A DNA stretch of 64,000 bases from Nitrospira defluvii. GTDB taxonomy: Bacteria; Nitrospirota; Nitrospiria; Nitrospirales; Nitrospiraceae. Both the position numbers and the translations under genes were made by a program. The notes under the pieces were generated by a model. The model was given only the letters and a program-made list of their open reading frames with translations, ran no database searches and was not told the origin of the DNA. Below are positions 36,072 to 43,711 of this stretch, one piece after another (the stretch's first letter is position 1; each line of letters starts with the position of its first letter). Where the stretch lies: contig FP929003.1 of NCBI GenBank assembly GCA_000196815.1, forward strand, positions 372,001-436,000. The letters are read 5' to 3'.

Positions 36072-36734
36072 ATGATCGGCTATCGGCAGGTGGTGTATGG
36101 GCTTGCTGTTACTCTCGTATTGCACGGATGCAGTTGGGTGACAGGAACAAATGTTTATGTGAACGAACAGTACGACACCAAACCTAAGCCTGCTGGCAAA
36201 CTGGCAATTGTTCCGCTTGCACACCTAGGCCCGTCATTACCTTGCACAGGAAAGTGCCCACCCTTGGAACAGGTCACAGATGAATATTTTCAGAAATCAT
36301 TCGAAGCCTTTTCAGGCGAGGTACAGACTGTTCCGATCGCGACAACTCGCACTTTTTTTCAAGGAAAGCCCGACCTCCTGAATAAGTTGGTAGGTATCAA
36401 ATGGTCTACACAAGACTTACGAAATGATCCTGGCCTTAGGAAGATCCTTAGCGGTGAGGAACTTGCCTCTATTCGTGAAGAACTAGGTAATGCCAATCTA
36501 CTTCTTGTTCCTGCTAGATTCGATCTTATCCCTTATCTTGGAAATGTCGTCGGTTACTCAGAATTCCAGCTATATGACCTAGATTCAGGGAGTATGATCT
36601 TCTCATCATTAAGAAATATGACTGTGAATCAAGCCGAAGAGGCCGGCCGGGGACTGATGGCCCTTGTCCTTATCTCCTACAGTAAGTCCGACTTCGGTAA
36701 GCTTTATCTACATCACGAAGCAGCAGAAAATTAG
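36072..36734 (+). CDS. Hypothetical lipoprotein of the island
   Basis: The 220-residue protein has a signal sequence with lipobox LHGC and a ribosome site AAAGGAG before ATG 36072. The mature part begins with a region that includes a C-x-G-K-C pair. It contains KLAIVPLAHLG and SEFQLYDLDSGSMIFSS, a pattern seen in envelope lipoproteins that assemble a stress or secretion apparatus, but I cannot name a family. Its codon use is richer in A/T than that of core genes nearby, in line with transfer. Confidence 0.65.
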   Translation: MIGYRQVVYGLAVTLVLHGCSWVTGTNVYVNEQYDTKPKPAGKLAIVPLAHLGPSLPCTGKCPPLEQVTDEYFQKSFEAFSGEVQTVPIATTRTFFQGKPDLLNKLVGIKWSTQDLRNDPGLRKILSGEELASIREELGNANLLLVPARFDLIPYLGNVVGYSEFQLYDLDSGSMIFSSLRNMTVNQAEEAGRGLMALVLISYSKSDFGKLYLHHEAAEN

Positions 36735-37182
36735 AGACAGATCTTGGAGGATAAAAACTCTTCCTAAGCCGCTGTGGCCACAAAAAAAAGAGGCAAAGGA
36801 AGTAGCTTCCCAAACCGTGGTGCATCATCTGAATAAGTCGAATCTCACGGTTCGTAAAGGATGTAACTCGCGGAGCGATTTGGACACCATACATGCTATC
36901 TCATTCTTATGGGGCTAACGCCTGAAGCTTTCGTCCCCACCTCAAGAATAGATTTAGCCCTTGTCCTTAGGGAAGCGTAAACTTCTTAGCGTGGCATTCT
37001 TAAGGACGGACGTGTTGAGGTTATTGCAGACAAAATTATTATGAGCAGCTTCTGGATCAAATACAGCTATCGCGCGAACGACTGGAATATTGCACCCTCA
37101 TCGAGCGCTTAGATAGTTTGACCTGAGCGACCTGCTTTCCTGAACCACCTTGATCGCAACCAGACTGACCTCGTGAGGTTAT
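36735..37182. other. AT-rich intergenic stretch
   Basis: These 448 bases hold no gene that I can support. They contain several short frames without ribosome sites and a run of A residues near 36781. Confidence 0.6.
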
Positions 37183-37596
37183 ATGGCCTGGTGTATATCA
37201 TTCAAAATCTACGGTGAAGAATTTCATCCTAGTCGAGTGTCTTTCCAATTCACGAAGCAACATGACCCTGGCGTTATTGGAACCGTAGGTCGTTACCGAG
37301 GGCAAGCTGTTCCCTATGGCTCTGCATCGTATGAAGTTCCTTCTTCAGTTCCGAATGCTGACAGGCTCAGATATCTGGTTGAAACCTTTGAGCCTCTTTT
37401 AGGCGATATTCGCGCTGCAGGTGCCACAGAGTGGCATATCGATATTTGTCGTTACTACAATGCCCAGTGCGGTGAAGCTTATTCACTTGAGGACTTGTTA
37501 CTGATTGCTCGGCTTCAGTGCGGATTCTGGTATTCAGCCTACAGCGTCTCGAAGAAAGAAGAAAAGAAGCTGCAGCGGGAATTGGGAGGGTTTTGA
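37183..37596 (+). CDS. Hypothetical island protein, 137 residues
   Basis: The protein begins MAWCISFKIYGEEFHPSRVSF, and GAGGTTAT stands just before the ATG. The opening resembles small immunity- or sensor-like proteins with a beta-strand start (for example the DUF4279 type), but that is a weak impression. It contains EWHIDICRYYNAQCGEAYSLEDLL. No signal peptide or membrane segment is seen. Confidence 0.55.
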   Translation: MAWCISFKIYGEEFHPSRVSFQFTKQHDPGVIGTVGRYRGQAVPYGSASYEVPSSVPNADRLRYLVETFEPLLGDIRAAGATEWHIDICRYYNAQCGEAYSLEDLLLIARLQCGFWYSAYSVSKKEEKKLQRELGGF

Positions 37597-37831
37597 CATG
37601 AGTTATCCATTGCTCAGAGGGGCGACGTTCAGCAGTATTCAGGGGCTCCCGACTGAGTTCCTAGAAACATCTTCCCGCTGAGATCAAAGGTTCCGATGCT
37701 CGCCTGATTCAGCAGCATTAAGATAGTGTGGAGTGATAGGAAACACTCCTAGACATATGAAACGGTAGAGTCCGAATCGGATATAGACCGTGGAGGCGTA
37801 TCGTGTTTCGACTCTAGGCCGTGTCTCGTTT

Positions 37832-37983
37832 TCTAGGAAAACTCGGTCCCGGGTTTGGGTCACGAATGCGGGTATGCCCCCATCACCACTGATCCTTACC
37901 GGTTGAAGCTAAAACCTTTGTTCTATAAAGAGAACATATCCATCTGTCCTCCCTGATCGCTGTCAGTCTCTAGGGTACTTTTT
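37832..37983. repeat. Element-end-like direct repeat, left copy
   Basis: This stretch resembles 38653-38812. The best part, 37911-37983 against 38740-38812, differs at about six of 73 bases. Its left end carries a relic of the integrase tail (TCGGTCCCGGGTTTGGGTCACG) on the minus strand. In the right copy the sequence is followed at once by attR; here no att site is left. The surrounding 37597-38042 has no gene. Confidence 0.7.
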
Positions 37984-38042
37984 GCGTCGTCTTGACCAAT
38001 GGTCTCGTTTCTTGGAGAAGGGGCGATTGTTCTGACAGATGA

Positions 38043-38070
38043 TTGACTTGTGCGACAAATGGCGTACAAT
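38043..38070 (+). promoter_or_regulatory. Promoter/operator of TA module 2
   Basis: TTGACT and TACAAT are separated by 16 bases, with the inverted repeat TTGT-GCG-ACAA in the spacer. It matches the promoter of module 1 at nearly every base, and ends 7 bases before the antitoxin ATG. Confidence 0.7.
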
Positions 38071-38077
38071 GTGAAAC

Positions 38078-38356
38078 ATGAGGAAGGCGTCGCATCTGTC
38101 CATGTCAGACCGTATTAATGCCCGTATCGATATCGGCCTTAAGAAGAGAGCCGTGAAAATCTTCGATCGCCTGGGGATTACTGAGGCAGAAGCCATACGG
38201 CTTTTTTATGCTCAGGTTGAACTCCATCAAGGTATTCCCTTTCCCCTCACCATTCCCAATGCCACGACCATTGCCGCCTTTGACGAAACCAACAAGCCAG
38301 AGAAACTCCCCTCCTTTAAAACCTTCCGCGCCCTCAGAAACCAGACGGGCGTATAG
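38078..38356 (+). CDS. RelB/DinJ-family antitoxin, copy 2
   Basis: The second antitoxin, also 92 residues, keeps the SDRINARIDIGLKKRAVKIF core and differs from copy 1 at 14 positions, mostly by similar residues. ATG 38078 lies at the same distance from the promoter as GTG 34199 of copy 1; that conservation supports the upstream start rather than ATG 38102. It could bind the operator of both modules. Confidence 0.88.
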   Translation: MRKASHLSMSDRINARIDIGLKKRAVKIFDRLGITEAEAIRLFYAQVELHQGIPFPLTIPNATTIAAFDETNKPEKLPSFKTFRALRNQTGV

Positions 38357-38358
38357 CC

Positions 38359-38628
38359 TTGCTCACCATCAAACCCACCAGCCGTTTTCTCAAAGACCTT
38401 AAGTTAGCCAAAAAACGAGGACAGGACATTGATGAGCTCGAGGACATCATTGACCTCTTACAATTCCAAAAAGTTCTGCCTGTCAGAAACAGAGATCATG
38501 CCCTTTCTGGGAATTGGAAGCATCACCGCGAATGTCACATTGCCCCAGACTGGCTGCTGATTTATCGAACGGATGATGAATTCCTGTACTTGGAACGTAC
38601 CGGCTCCCACGCTGATCTGTTCGAGTGA
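38359..38628 (+). CDS. YafQ-family mRNA endonuclease toxin, copy 2
   Basis: The 89-residue toxin retains H47, H60, D64 and H84, the YafQ active-site set, and starts with TTG 2 bases after the antitoxin stop. Ten residues differ from copy 1, scattered along the chain. Both copies look intact, which suggests that each is under selection or that duplication was recent in evolutionary terms. Confidence 0.88.
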   Translation: MLTIKPTSRFLKDLKLAKKRGQDIDELEDIIDLLQFQKVLPVRNRDHALSGNWKHHRECHIAPDWLLIYRTDDEFLYLERTGSHADLFE

Positions 38629-38652
38629 ATGTGCCAGATCGTCACTCATTTG

Positions 38653-38812
38653 TTAGGAAATCTGGTCACGGTTCGGTCCCGGTTTTGGCCCCGATTGCAG
38701 GTATGCCTCAATCGGCATTGCTCCTCATGGACTGATGTGAAAACCGTTGTTCTATAAAGGGAACATATCCATCTGTCCTCCTTGATCGCTGTCTGTCTCT
38801 ACGGTACTTTGT
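38653..38812. repeat. Element-end-like direct repeat, right copy
   Basis: This partner of 37832-37983 includes an integrase-tail relic at 38673-38693 (minus strand reads GAKTGTEP and stop) and the well-conserved 73-base block ending 4 bases before attR. It probably marks the true right end of the element. Confidence 0.7.
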
Positions 38813-38816
38813 CCGC

Positions 38817-38862
38817 CTTCGGATCCGAGGGTTTGGGGGTTCAAGTCCCTCCGGGCGCACCA
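38817..38862 (+). repeat. attR: duplicated tRNA-Arg 3' half
   Basis: The 46 bases equal 33940-33984 apart from one additional T in the GGGTTTGGGGG run. The 5' half of a tRNA is missing, so this is a fragment, not a gene. Confidence 0.88.
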
Positions 38863-39129
38863 AACAGCACAGACATCTTCCTCTCATCTTCACACCTTCA
38901 TAGTCTCCTGGTGTCCTCAGTTCATCCCTTGCTCCTCCTCACAGGTCATGCCTCTGCGTTGTTGGTCACGCTCCGCACGATTGTCGCTCAGAATGCCTGA
39001 AAACATGCGATTTCTTTCAGGTGTCACGGGTGCGTGTCGCGCGGATTCTGGCAGATAACTCTAGGAAATAACGATGATTTATGGCAGGCACATGCGGAAT
39101 CATGAGGAATTGTATGCCGGTGCTATATT
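38863..39129. other. Intergenic DNA right of the island
   Basis: No gene or tRNA is seen between attR and the promoter region of the Pal-like gene. Confidence 0.6.
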
Positions 39130-39152
39130 TGTAACGTCAGGCAGACGTTACA
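39124..39152 (+). promoter_or_regulatory. -10 box and perfect 9-bp palindrome upstream of the Pal-like gene
   Basis: TATATT (39124-39129) is followed by TGTAACGTC-AGGCA-GACGTTACA (39130-39152), a perfect inverted repeat with a 5-base centre. It would cover the transcription start, a typical repressor site, about 25 bases before the start codon. The regulator is unknown. A good -35 box is not evident. Confidence 0.6.
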
Positions 39153-39176
39153 CCCCAGCGTGAAGGAGTAAGGTTC

Positions 39177-39887
39177 ATGAAGTACCGTGGCGCATCGCAA
39201 CTGATGATGAGCGGAATGGCAATGGTTCTGTTGGCGGCACCAGGCTGTAGCAATATGAAGTGGTTTCAGTCGGGCTCCGATGACCAGTCCATGTCTCAGG
39301 AGGGCCGTTCCGGAAGCGAGTATGCGAAGCGCGACAGTGCGCGAGACGGACAGTATCCTTCCCTCGGCCGGGAAGACGGGATGAGCGAGCCGGAGGGAGG
39401 GAAGCTGCGAGGCTTCTCGCCGCTGGTGAACGGCCAGATTTCCGGGGAAGAGCGACTCAGCCGGAGCAACATCGGGAATATGCTGATGCCGGTCGATCGT
39501 GATGAGAAGTGGTATGCCGAAATTCGTCGCGAAGAGGCCGCGGCCATGGAAGCCGGGCTCAAGGACGTGTTCTACGGATATGACCGGTACAGCGTGTCGG
39601 ACAACGACGGCGTGGTGTCGCTGACCACCAACGCCGATTGGCTCAAGGAGAATCCCAAGGCGCTCCTCAAGATCTCCGGGCACTGCGATGAGCGCGGCAC
39701 CCACGATTACAACCTGGTGCTCGGTGAAAAACGAGCCAAGGCGGCGAAGAGCTTCCTGGTCGATCTGGGCGTCAATGCGAAGCAGGTGGCGATTGTCTCG
39801 TATGGCAAGGATCGCCCGTTCTGTGCCGACCACGACGAAGCCTGCCATCAACAGAATCGTCGCGGCCACATGCTGCTGCGTAAATAA
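39177..39887 (+). CDS. Pal-like OmpA-domain lipoprotein
   Basis: The 236-residue protein has a lipoprotein signal (lipobox APGC). It then has a low-complexity region and, from about residue 125, an OmpA/Pal peptidoglycan-binding domain with ISGHCDERGTHDYNLVLGEKRAKAAKSFL and SYGKDRP. Pal anchors the outer membrane to the cell wall within the Tol-Pal system. No tol genes are adjacent. The N-terminal linker is longer than in E. coli Pal. A ribosome site AAGGAG lies shortly before ATG 39177. Confidence 0.9.
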   Translation: MKYRGASQLMMSGMAMVLLAAPGCSNMKWFQSGSDDQSMSQEGRSGSEYAKRDSARDGQYPSLGREDGMSEPEGGKLRGFSPLVNGQISGEERLSRSNIGNMLMPVDRDEKWYAEIRREEAAAMEAGLKDVFYGYDRYSVSDNDGVVSLTTNADWLKENPKALLKISGHCDERGTHDYNLVLGEKRAKAAKSFLVDLGVNAKQVAIVSYGKDRPFCADHDEACHQQNRRGHMLLRK

Positions 39888-39893
39888 TCGAGC

Positions 39894-39934
39894 GGTCCCG
39901 GCGCCTTCCCGTGAGTGGGCGTCGGGACCAGGTT
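39894..39934 (+). terminator. Terminator of the Pal-like gene
   Basis: GGTCCCGGCGCC pairs with GGCGTCGGGACC, with one non-canonical pair, around a 12-base loop, 7 bases after the stop. A short T-run follows at 39933. The remaining 39935-40209 shows no gene. Confidence 0.7.
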
Positions 39935-40209
39935 TCCGCCGGCGCGTATCTCTTTCGATCTTCCTTTCCTGCCTGCGATTCCGCCTCTTTCTCCATCGCG
40001 ATAGGATCTGCTTCTCATACGGCTGAGACAGTTGCACGGGTCTCCGCCGAGAGCTGTCGGCCCCGTTTCCGGCGGGTGAAGGGATCCGGTCGAACCTGTC
40101 TGGTTTCCACGGCCTACGATAGAAGGGTGACAATACGCGGGAGCTTATGGTATTGAGCCACAGCAGGTGACAGACTTTCTGTCCCCTCATTCGCCGAAGG
40201 AGTACGATT

Positions 40210-40374
40210 GTGAACCAGCGCTTTGGAATTACCGTGAAGTTTTTGATTTCAGCCGATTCCCCCGAAGAGGCTGAAGAGATCATTGAGTCGGCTTGTGAAA
40301 AGATGGCGACGTCCATTCATGAAGGGGATGTCAGCTACGAGGGTATTGAAGACATTGAAGAGGAAGATGAGTAG
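40210..40374 (+). CDS. Small acidic 54-residue protein
   Basis: GTG 40210 is preceded by AAGGAG at a spacing of 7 bases, an excellent ribosome site. The product reads MNQRFGITVKFLISADSPEE and ends with a run of Glu/Asp (EDIEEEDE). A beta-strand followed by a helix rich in Glu is likely. I do not recognise the family. It sits between a Pal-like gene and a DUF3422 gene, all on the plus strand. Confidence 0.65.
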   Translation: MNQRFGITVKFLISADSPEEAEEIIESACEKMATSIHEGDVSYEGIEDIEEEDE

Positions 40375-40497
40375 TGGCGGTGGCCCCTGCCGCCGCCGCG
40401 GTGCATGGCTGCGGTCTCCGCTCCGTTCTGATGCAGGTCTGATGGGGTTGGATGTAGGACGCGCCTTCTGTTGGTTTCATTCGGAGCGCCGGGTGTT

Positions 40498-41889
40498 ATG
40501 ACGGATCACGTGGAGCCTTCCGGAACCGATTCCCGCCCGCCGGGATTTCTGAACCGGATCCATCAATCCAATAAACAGTATCTCCCGCAGTGGCTCGGTG
40601 TTCCAGCCCATATTCACCATGTGGCGTATCGGATGGCCAACCCGCCGGTGGAACGCCCCAATAGCCGCCGGGAGTTCCAGCATCTGTTGCAGGCCCTGGA
40701 GATTTCCGAAGGGGCCATCGAAGACCGGTTCGGCTACGGGTTCAAAGTCGCGGCCAACGGCGACCGTCTCGTCGTCGTGTGGGAAGCCCACACGGAGTAT
40801 TACAGTTACCAGGTGTGGCATGTCGTCCGTGACGCGACCACCCCGCTCGATTTCGGGCCGATCACGTTTCCCGGCTACATGATGCCGCTGTGCCCGCTCG
40901 GCATCCGCGTGAATGCGCTCGACCTGCTGTTTCTGCCGCAGGAGCTGCCGCTCGAACAGGAACTCCCGGCGCGGCTCCCCGGCGCCATGGTCTATGGCAG
41001 CCGTATCTTGGGCGACGAGATCGTGGCGGTCACGAGTTTCACGCCGGACGAGTTCGACCGGGAACGGTATCTGATCTGCTCAACCTCCGAGCAAGCGCTT
41101 CGACAACAGGTCGCCAAAATCGTGGATACGATCGTCGCCATCGAGAACTACTACCACCTCGTCATGTTGCCGATGAAAGCGTTTTCGCGCGCCGTCGATC
41201 AAATCCATGACTATGAACAGCGACATCTTTATCAGCGGGCTGTCTTGATCGAGCAGCTCGGCGGAACGACCCCGCCGACCATGCAGAAATGGCTGACGGT
41301 CCTGACCCAGGACCTCTTGCAGGTGAGCCGGTTGGCGGAGTCGATGCGGTACAGGCTCTCCGCCTCGGTGCCGTACGACCGCATCGTGCAGAGCAACCTC
41401 GCGGCGTTGCAGGAGCGACCCTACCCGCCGCTCCGGCAGATTTCAGAGTATGTGAGCTGGAAAATCACCGGTGTCACCGAGGGCTACCAGCAGTTGCTCC
41501 GGCGTATCGATGCCATGGAGAAGGATTTTGAGGCGACGGTGGCCGTGCTTCGGACACATATCGAGCTGCGGCTGCAGGAGCAGAATATCCAATTGCAGGA
41601 TCAGAACATGAAGCTGCTGATCAGCGTGGACTCCACCACGCGGGCGCAGGCGATCCTGCAGCGCACGGTGGAGAGTCTCTCTGTGATCGTGATCACCTAC
41701 TACCTGACGGGCTTGGGAAGTTACGTGCTGAAGGCCTGTTACGAGATGGGCTGGCTGAAGAATGCGAATGTGGCGACGGCGATCTTCGTGCCGATCGCGT
41801 TTGCGACGTCGTTCACCCTCATGACCGTAGGCCGGAAAATTATCGTCAAGCGGATGGCTAATCCCGCCAAGGATCCGGCAGGGCACTGA
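40498..41889 (+). CDS. DUF3422-family membrane-anchored protein
   Basis: The 463-residue protein matches the DUF3422 pattern as I know it. It has a long N-terminal part, an internal LAALQERPYPPLRQISEYV, a coiled region rich in Gln (about residues 345-380), and TTRAQAILQRTVESLSVIVITYYLTGLGSYVLK leading into two C-terminal membrane helices. The function of the family is not known. ATG 40498 has GGAG 12 bases upstream; TTG 40471 is the other option. Confidence 0.8.
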   Translation: MTDHVEPSGTDSRPPGFLNRIHQSNKQYLPQWLGVPAHIHHVAYRMANPPVERPNSRREFQHLLQALEISEGAIEDRFGYGFKVAANGDRLVVVWEAHTEYYSYQVWHVVRDATTPLDFGPITFPGYMMPLCPLGIRVNALDLLFLPQELPLEQELPARLPGAMVYGSRILGDEIVAVTSFTPDEFDRERYLICSTSEQALRQQVAKIVDTIVAIENYYHLVMLPMKAFSRAVDQIHDYEQRHLYQRAVLIEQLGGTTPPTMQKWLTVLTQDLLQVSRLAESMRYRLSASVPYDRIVQSNLAALQERPYPPLRQISEYVSWKITGVTEGYQQLLRRIDAMEKDFEATVAVLRTHIELRLQEQNIQLQDQNMKLLISVDSTTRAQAILQRTVESLSVIVITYYLTGLGSYVLKACYEMGWLKNANVATAIFVPIAFATSFTLMTVGRKIIVKRMANPAKDPAGH

Positions 41890-41960
41890 GCTGTATCCCC
41901 CGGATCTCCCGGCGTCCTACCTTGTCGCGTACTTCACTGCGTCGCGTCGGTGTCTGCTGA

Positions 41961-42323
41961 TTAGGCAGCGGTCAGTTCGCGACCGTTCGTGTTGGCTTCC
42001 ATGGCCGACTCTTCGAGCACCTGGCCGATCAGGCGTTGCAGGCGGCTCTGCTCATCCCGACGCACCCGGATAAATTCGATGCCGGCTTTTTTCTCGGTGG
42101 CCCAGCGCACTTTTGCGAGGCCTACCGTGAGCGGTCGCGCCTGGTCCGGTGCCATCACATGGAGTTCGAGGTAATCGCCCGGTTGGACGGGAAGCGTGGT
42201 TTCAACCGCGCAGCCAGGTCCGGAGAGGTTGATGAGGGTTCCCTGGCCGATCATCGAGTCGCCCGACAGGCGAACAGGGTAGGTCACTGCGACCCGAGTG
42301 GATGAACGAAGATCCATGTCCAT
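41961..42323 (-). CDS. PilZ-domain protein
   Basis: A 120-residue single-domain PilZ protein. It has R6-x3-R10 and N32-x-S-x2-G37, the two motifs that bind cyclic di-GMP, so ligand binding is likely. VRWATEKKAGIEFIRV is the usual end of the barrel. AGGAGG lies 8 bases before the start on the minus strand. It is related to the PilZ protein at 43358-43678. Confidence 0.88.
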   Translation of the reverse strand: MDMDLRSSTRVAVTYPVRLSGDSMIGQGTLINLSGPGCAVETTLPVQPGDYLELHVMAPDQARPLTVGLAKVRWATEKKAGIEFIRVRRDEQSRLQRLIGQVLEESAMEANTNGRELTAA

Positions 42324-42503
42324 GGTAAGGCCTCCTTGCCTTGGCCCTCGTTCCTGAGGGCGTATGGACCTTTTCGGCAGGGTTTTTCCTGAACTTTAGC
42401 CGGACTGCTCAGAAATATCCCCCGGGAATCCGGGGAGACGGGAAAACCCTTAACCAGGACTAGCCATGAATCCCTGCTCCGGCGTCCGATCCTCTCGCCC
42501 GGC

Positions 42504-42590
42504 GAGGCTGTTCTCGTTCGGCCTCCTCAATGCACTGCAAGTACGCCTGCGTCGGTCTTACGTGCGAGCAGCCTTGGCGGGCTTCCCTCT
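42504..42590. repeat. Member of the intergenic palindromic repeat family
   Basis: The sequence (GGCTG..TTCTCG, CAAGTACGCCT.CG, CAGCCTTG) resembles the repeats at 51842-52190. It lies in a gene-free 300-base stretch (42324-42626). A frame from ATG 42466 across it encodes a basic peptide that I do not trust. Confidence 0.5.
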
Positions 42591-42626
42591 CGAACGCCTC
42601 GTGATCGCATTCATGAATAGTCAGGG

Positions 42627-42824
42627 TTAGGATGTCCGGTCGTGATGAGGGGGTGACAGGTCAGGATTGTCGGAGAAATGGCGCCGGCCTGTCAGCCACA
42701 GCAACAGGAGGAGGCTCACGGGGAAAGGGATGAGGGTAAGGGCAATGCGAGCCAGAATCCTGTCGGCGGGTCTGTGAGGGGGCGCGATCGGGGTGGCGAA
42801 GAGCCTGGTGTATCGTCCTGGCAT
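42627..42824 (-). CDS. Possible small membrane protein
   Basis: A 65-residue frame with one clear hydrophobic segment (IALTLIPFPVSLLLLLWLTG) lies 31 bases after the 40-residue gene on the same strand. There is no ribosome site before the ATG. The hydrophobic segment is suggestive but the call is weak. Confidence 0.35.
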   Translation of the reverse strand: MPGRYTRLFATPIAPPHRPADRILARIALTLIPFPVSLLLLLWLTGRRHFSDNPDLSPPHHDRTS

Positions 42825-42855
42825 TTGAGGCGTGGCGTGGTGATAGAAAGCGGCC

Positions 42856-42978
42856 TCACTGCTCCTCGGGGCTTGTGGGGCGGTTCCTGTTCGGCATGGT
42901 GCGGAGGTCTGTCATCCACTGCCCGATCAAGGCGGCGAAGGCCACGACGGTAATCACAATCTCCGATAGGTGCTCCAT
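42856..42978 (-). CDS. Very small 40-residue membrane peptide
   Basis: MEHLSEIVITVVAFAALIGQ is followed by a basic/polar tail. AGGGAGGG lies 4 bases before the ATG. One helix spans the membrane. The strong ribosome site is the chief support. Confidence 0.5.
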   Translation of the reverse strand: MEHLSEIVITVVAFAALIGQWMTDLRTMPNRNRPTSPEEQ

Positions 42979-43170
42979 GAGACCCTCCCTTTGAGGCTCC
43001 AATTCGGGTCGAGCGAGCTACTTGTTACTGGTGTGTTGAGCAACCCTCATGCCAGCCGAAGCAGGCACCGGCTTTCAGGGAGTGGGCGGCATGCCGGACC
43101 GGATGTCCCGGTGGTTCAGGGGTGCCTGATTGTTTCAGCGATGGGCAGGGTGGTTCAGGCTGTCACAAGA

Positions 43171-43198
43171 GATACGGACTCGTATCCTAAACGATACG
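43171..43198 (+). promoter_or_regulatory. Alternating inverted repeats upstream of the second PilZ gene
   Basis: GATACG-GACT-CGTATC-CTAAAC-GATACG: the 6-base arms form two overlapping palindromes that share the central arm. The site is 160 bases from the PilZ start. The rest of 42979-43357 holds no gene. Confidence 0.35.
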
Positions 43199-43357
43199 CC
43201 GACCGGCTGGTCGTCGAGGACACGGGCGGCAACAGGGCCGGTGTGCAGACTCGTGATACCCCGGGTCAGCAAGGTTGATTTCGGAAGCGGAACAGCGTAT
43301 CCATTTCCGGACAATTTATGGATCGAGTCCAGATCACTCATCTTTCGAAAGGCACAT

Positions 43358-43678
43358 GTGGAGCGTCGCGATAGTCCCCGCTATGAAATCGAAGTGCCGC
43401 TCACGTTTTCGGGTAAGGCCATTGCCGGGAGCGGGTTGGTTACCAGTCTGTCCAATGAAGGTTGCCATGTTGTGAGCGAGGAGTCGCTCCCCGCACGAGC
43501 CTGTCTCTCCCTCCATGTCGAGTTCCCGGCTCCGTATGAGCCCATGACGGTCGAGGTCGCCGAGGTGCGCTGGACGAATGCCACAGGCTTTGGATTGGTG
43601 TTTGTGCACCTGCATGACGAGGAGCATACGAGACTCCAGCGCTTTATCGACTGGCTGAAGCGGACGCACAACAATTAG
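43358..43678 (+). CDS. PilZ-domain protein with altered second motif
   Basis: From GTG 43358 (AAAGG 5 bases upstream) the 106-residue product starts MERRDSPRYEIEVPLTFSGK. The R4-x3-R8 motif is kept, but the [D/N]xSxxG motif reads SLSNEG. It resembles the PilZ protein on the other strand at 41961-42323 over its whole length (VRWT, RLQRFI). Cyclic di-GMP binding is possible but less sure. An upstream in-frame start at 43130 would add residues unlike the family. Confidence 0.8.
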   Translation: MERRDSPRYEIEVPLTFSGKAIAGSGLVTSLSNEGCHVVSEESLPARACLSLHVEFPAPYEPMTVEVAEVRWTNATGFGLVFVHLHDEEHTRLQRFIDWLKRTHNN

Positions 43679-43711
43679 CGCGACCGGGGACCGGTGAGGC
43701 CCGGTGCCGTT

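Larger units (their letters stand above)
33940..38862. mobile_element. Decayed integrative element in tRNA-Arg(UCG)
   Basis: The island is bounded by a 45/46-bp direct repeat of the tRNA 3' half. Next to the tRNA it holds a truncated tyrosine recombinase. Inside are two toxin-antitoxin modules, three unknown genes, GC-rich hairpins and repeated end sequences. The DNA is visibly richer in A+T than the flanks in its middle (36.0-37.6 kb). With no intact integrase it should be immobile unless helped in trans. The repeats suggest more than one related insertion at the same site. Confidence 0.85.

Noticed and set aside
38817..38862. Second tRNA gene
   Set aside because: Only the 3' half is present; there is no acceptor 5' strand or D arm, so it is the attR fragment.
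38708..38893. Minus-strand frame reading LVRPEGLEPP over attR
   Set aside because: This is the antisense translation of the tRNA-Arg 3' end, a known source of false proteins, and has no start signal.
42466..42640. Frame MNPCSGVRSS in the gap after the first PilZ gene
   Set aside because: It runs through a palindromic repeat, has only a weak AGGA upstream and yields a basic Arg-rich peptide typical of non-coding GC-rich DNA.
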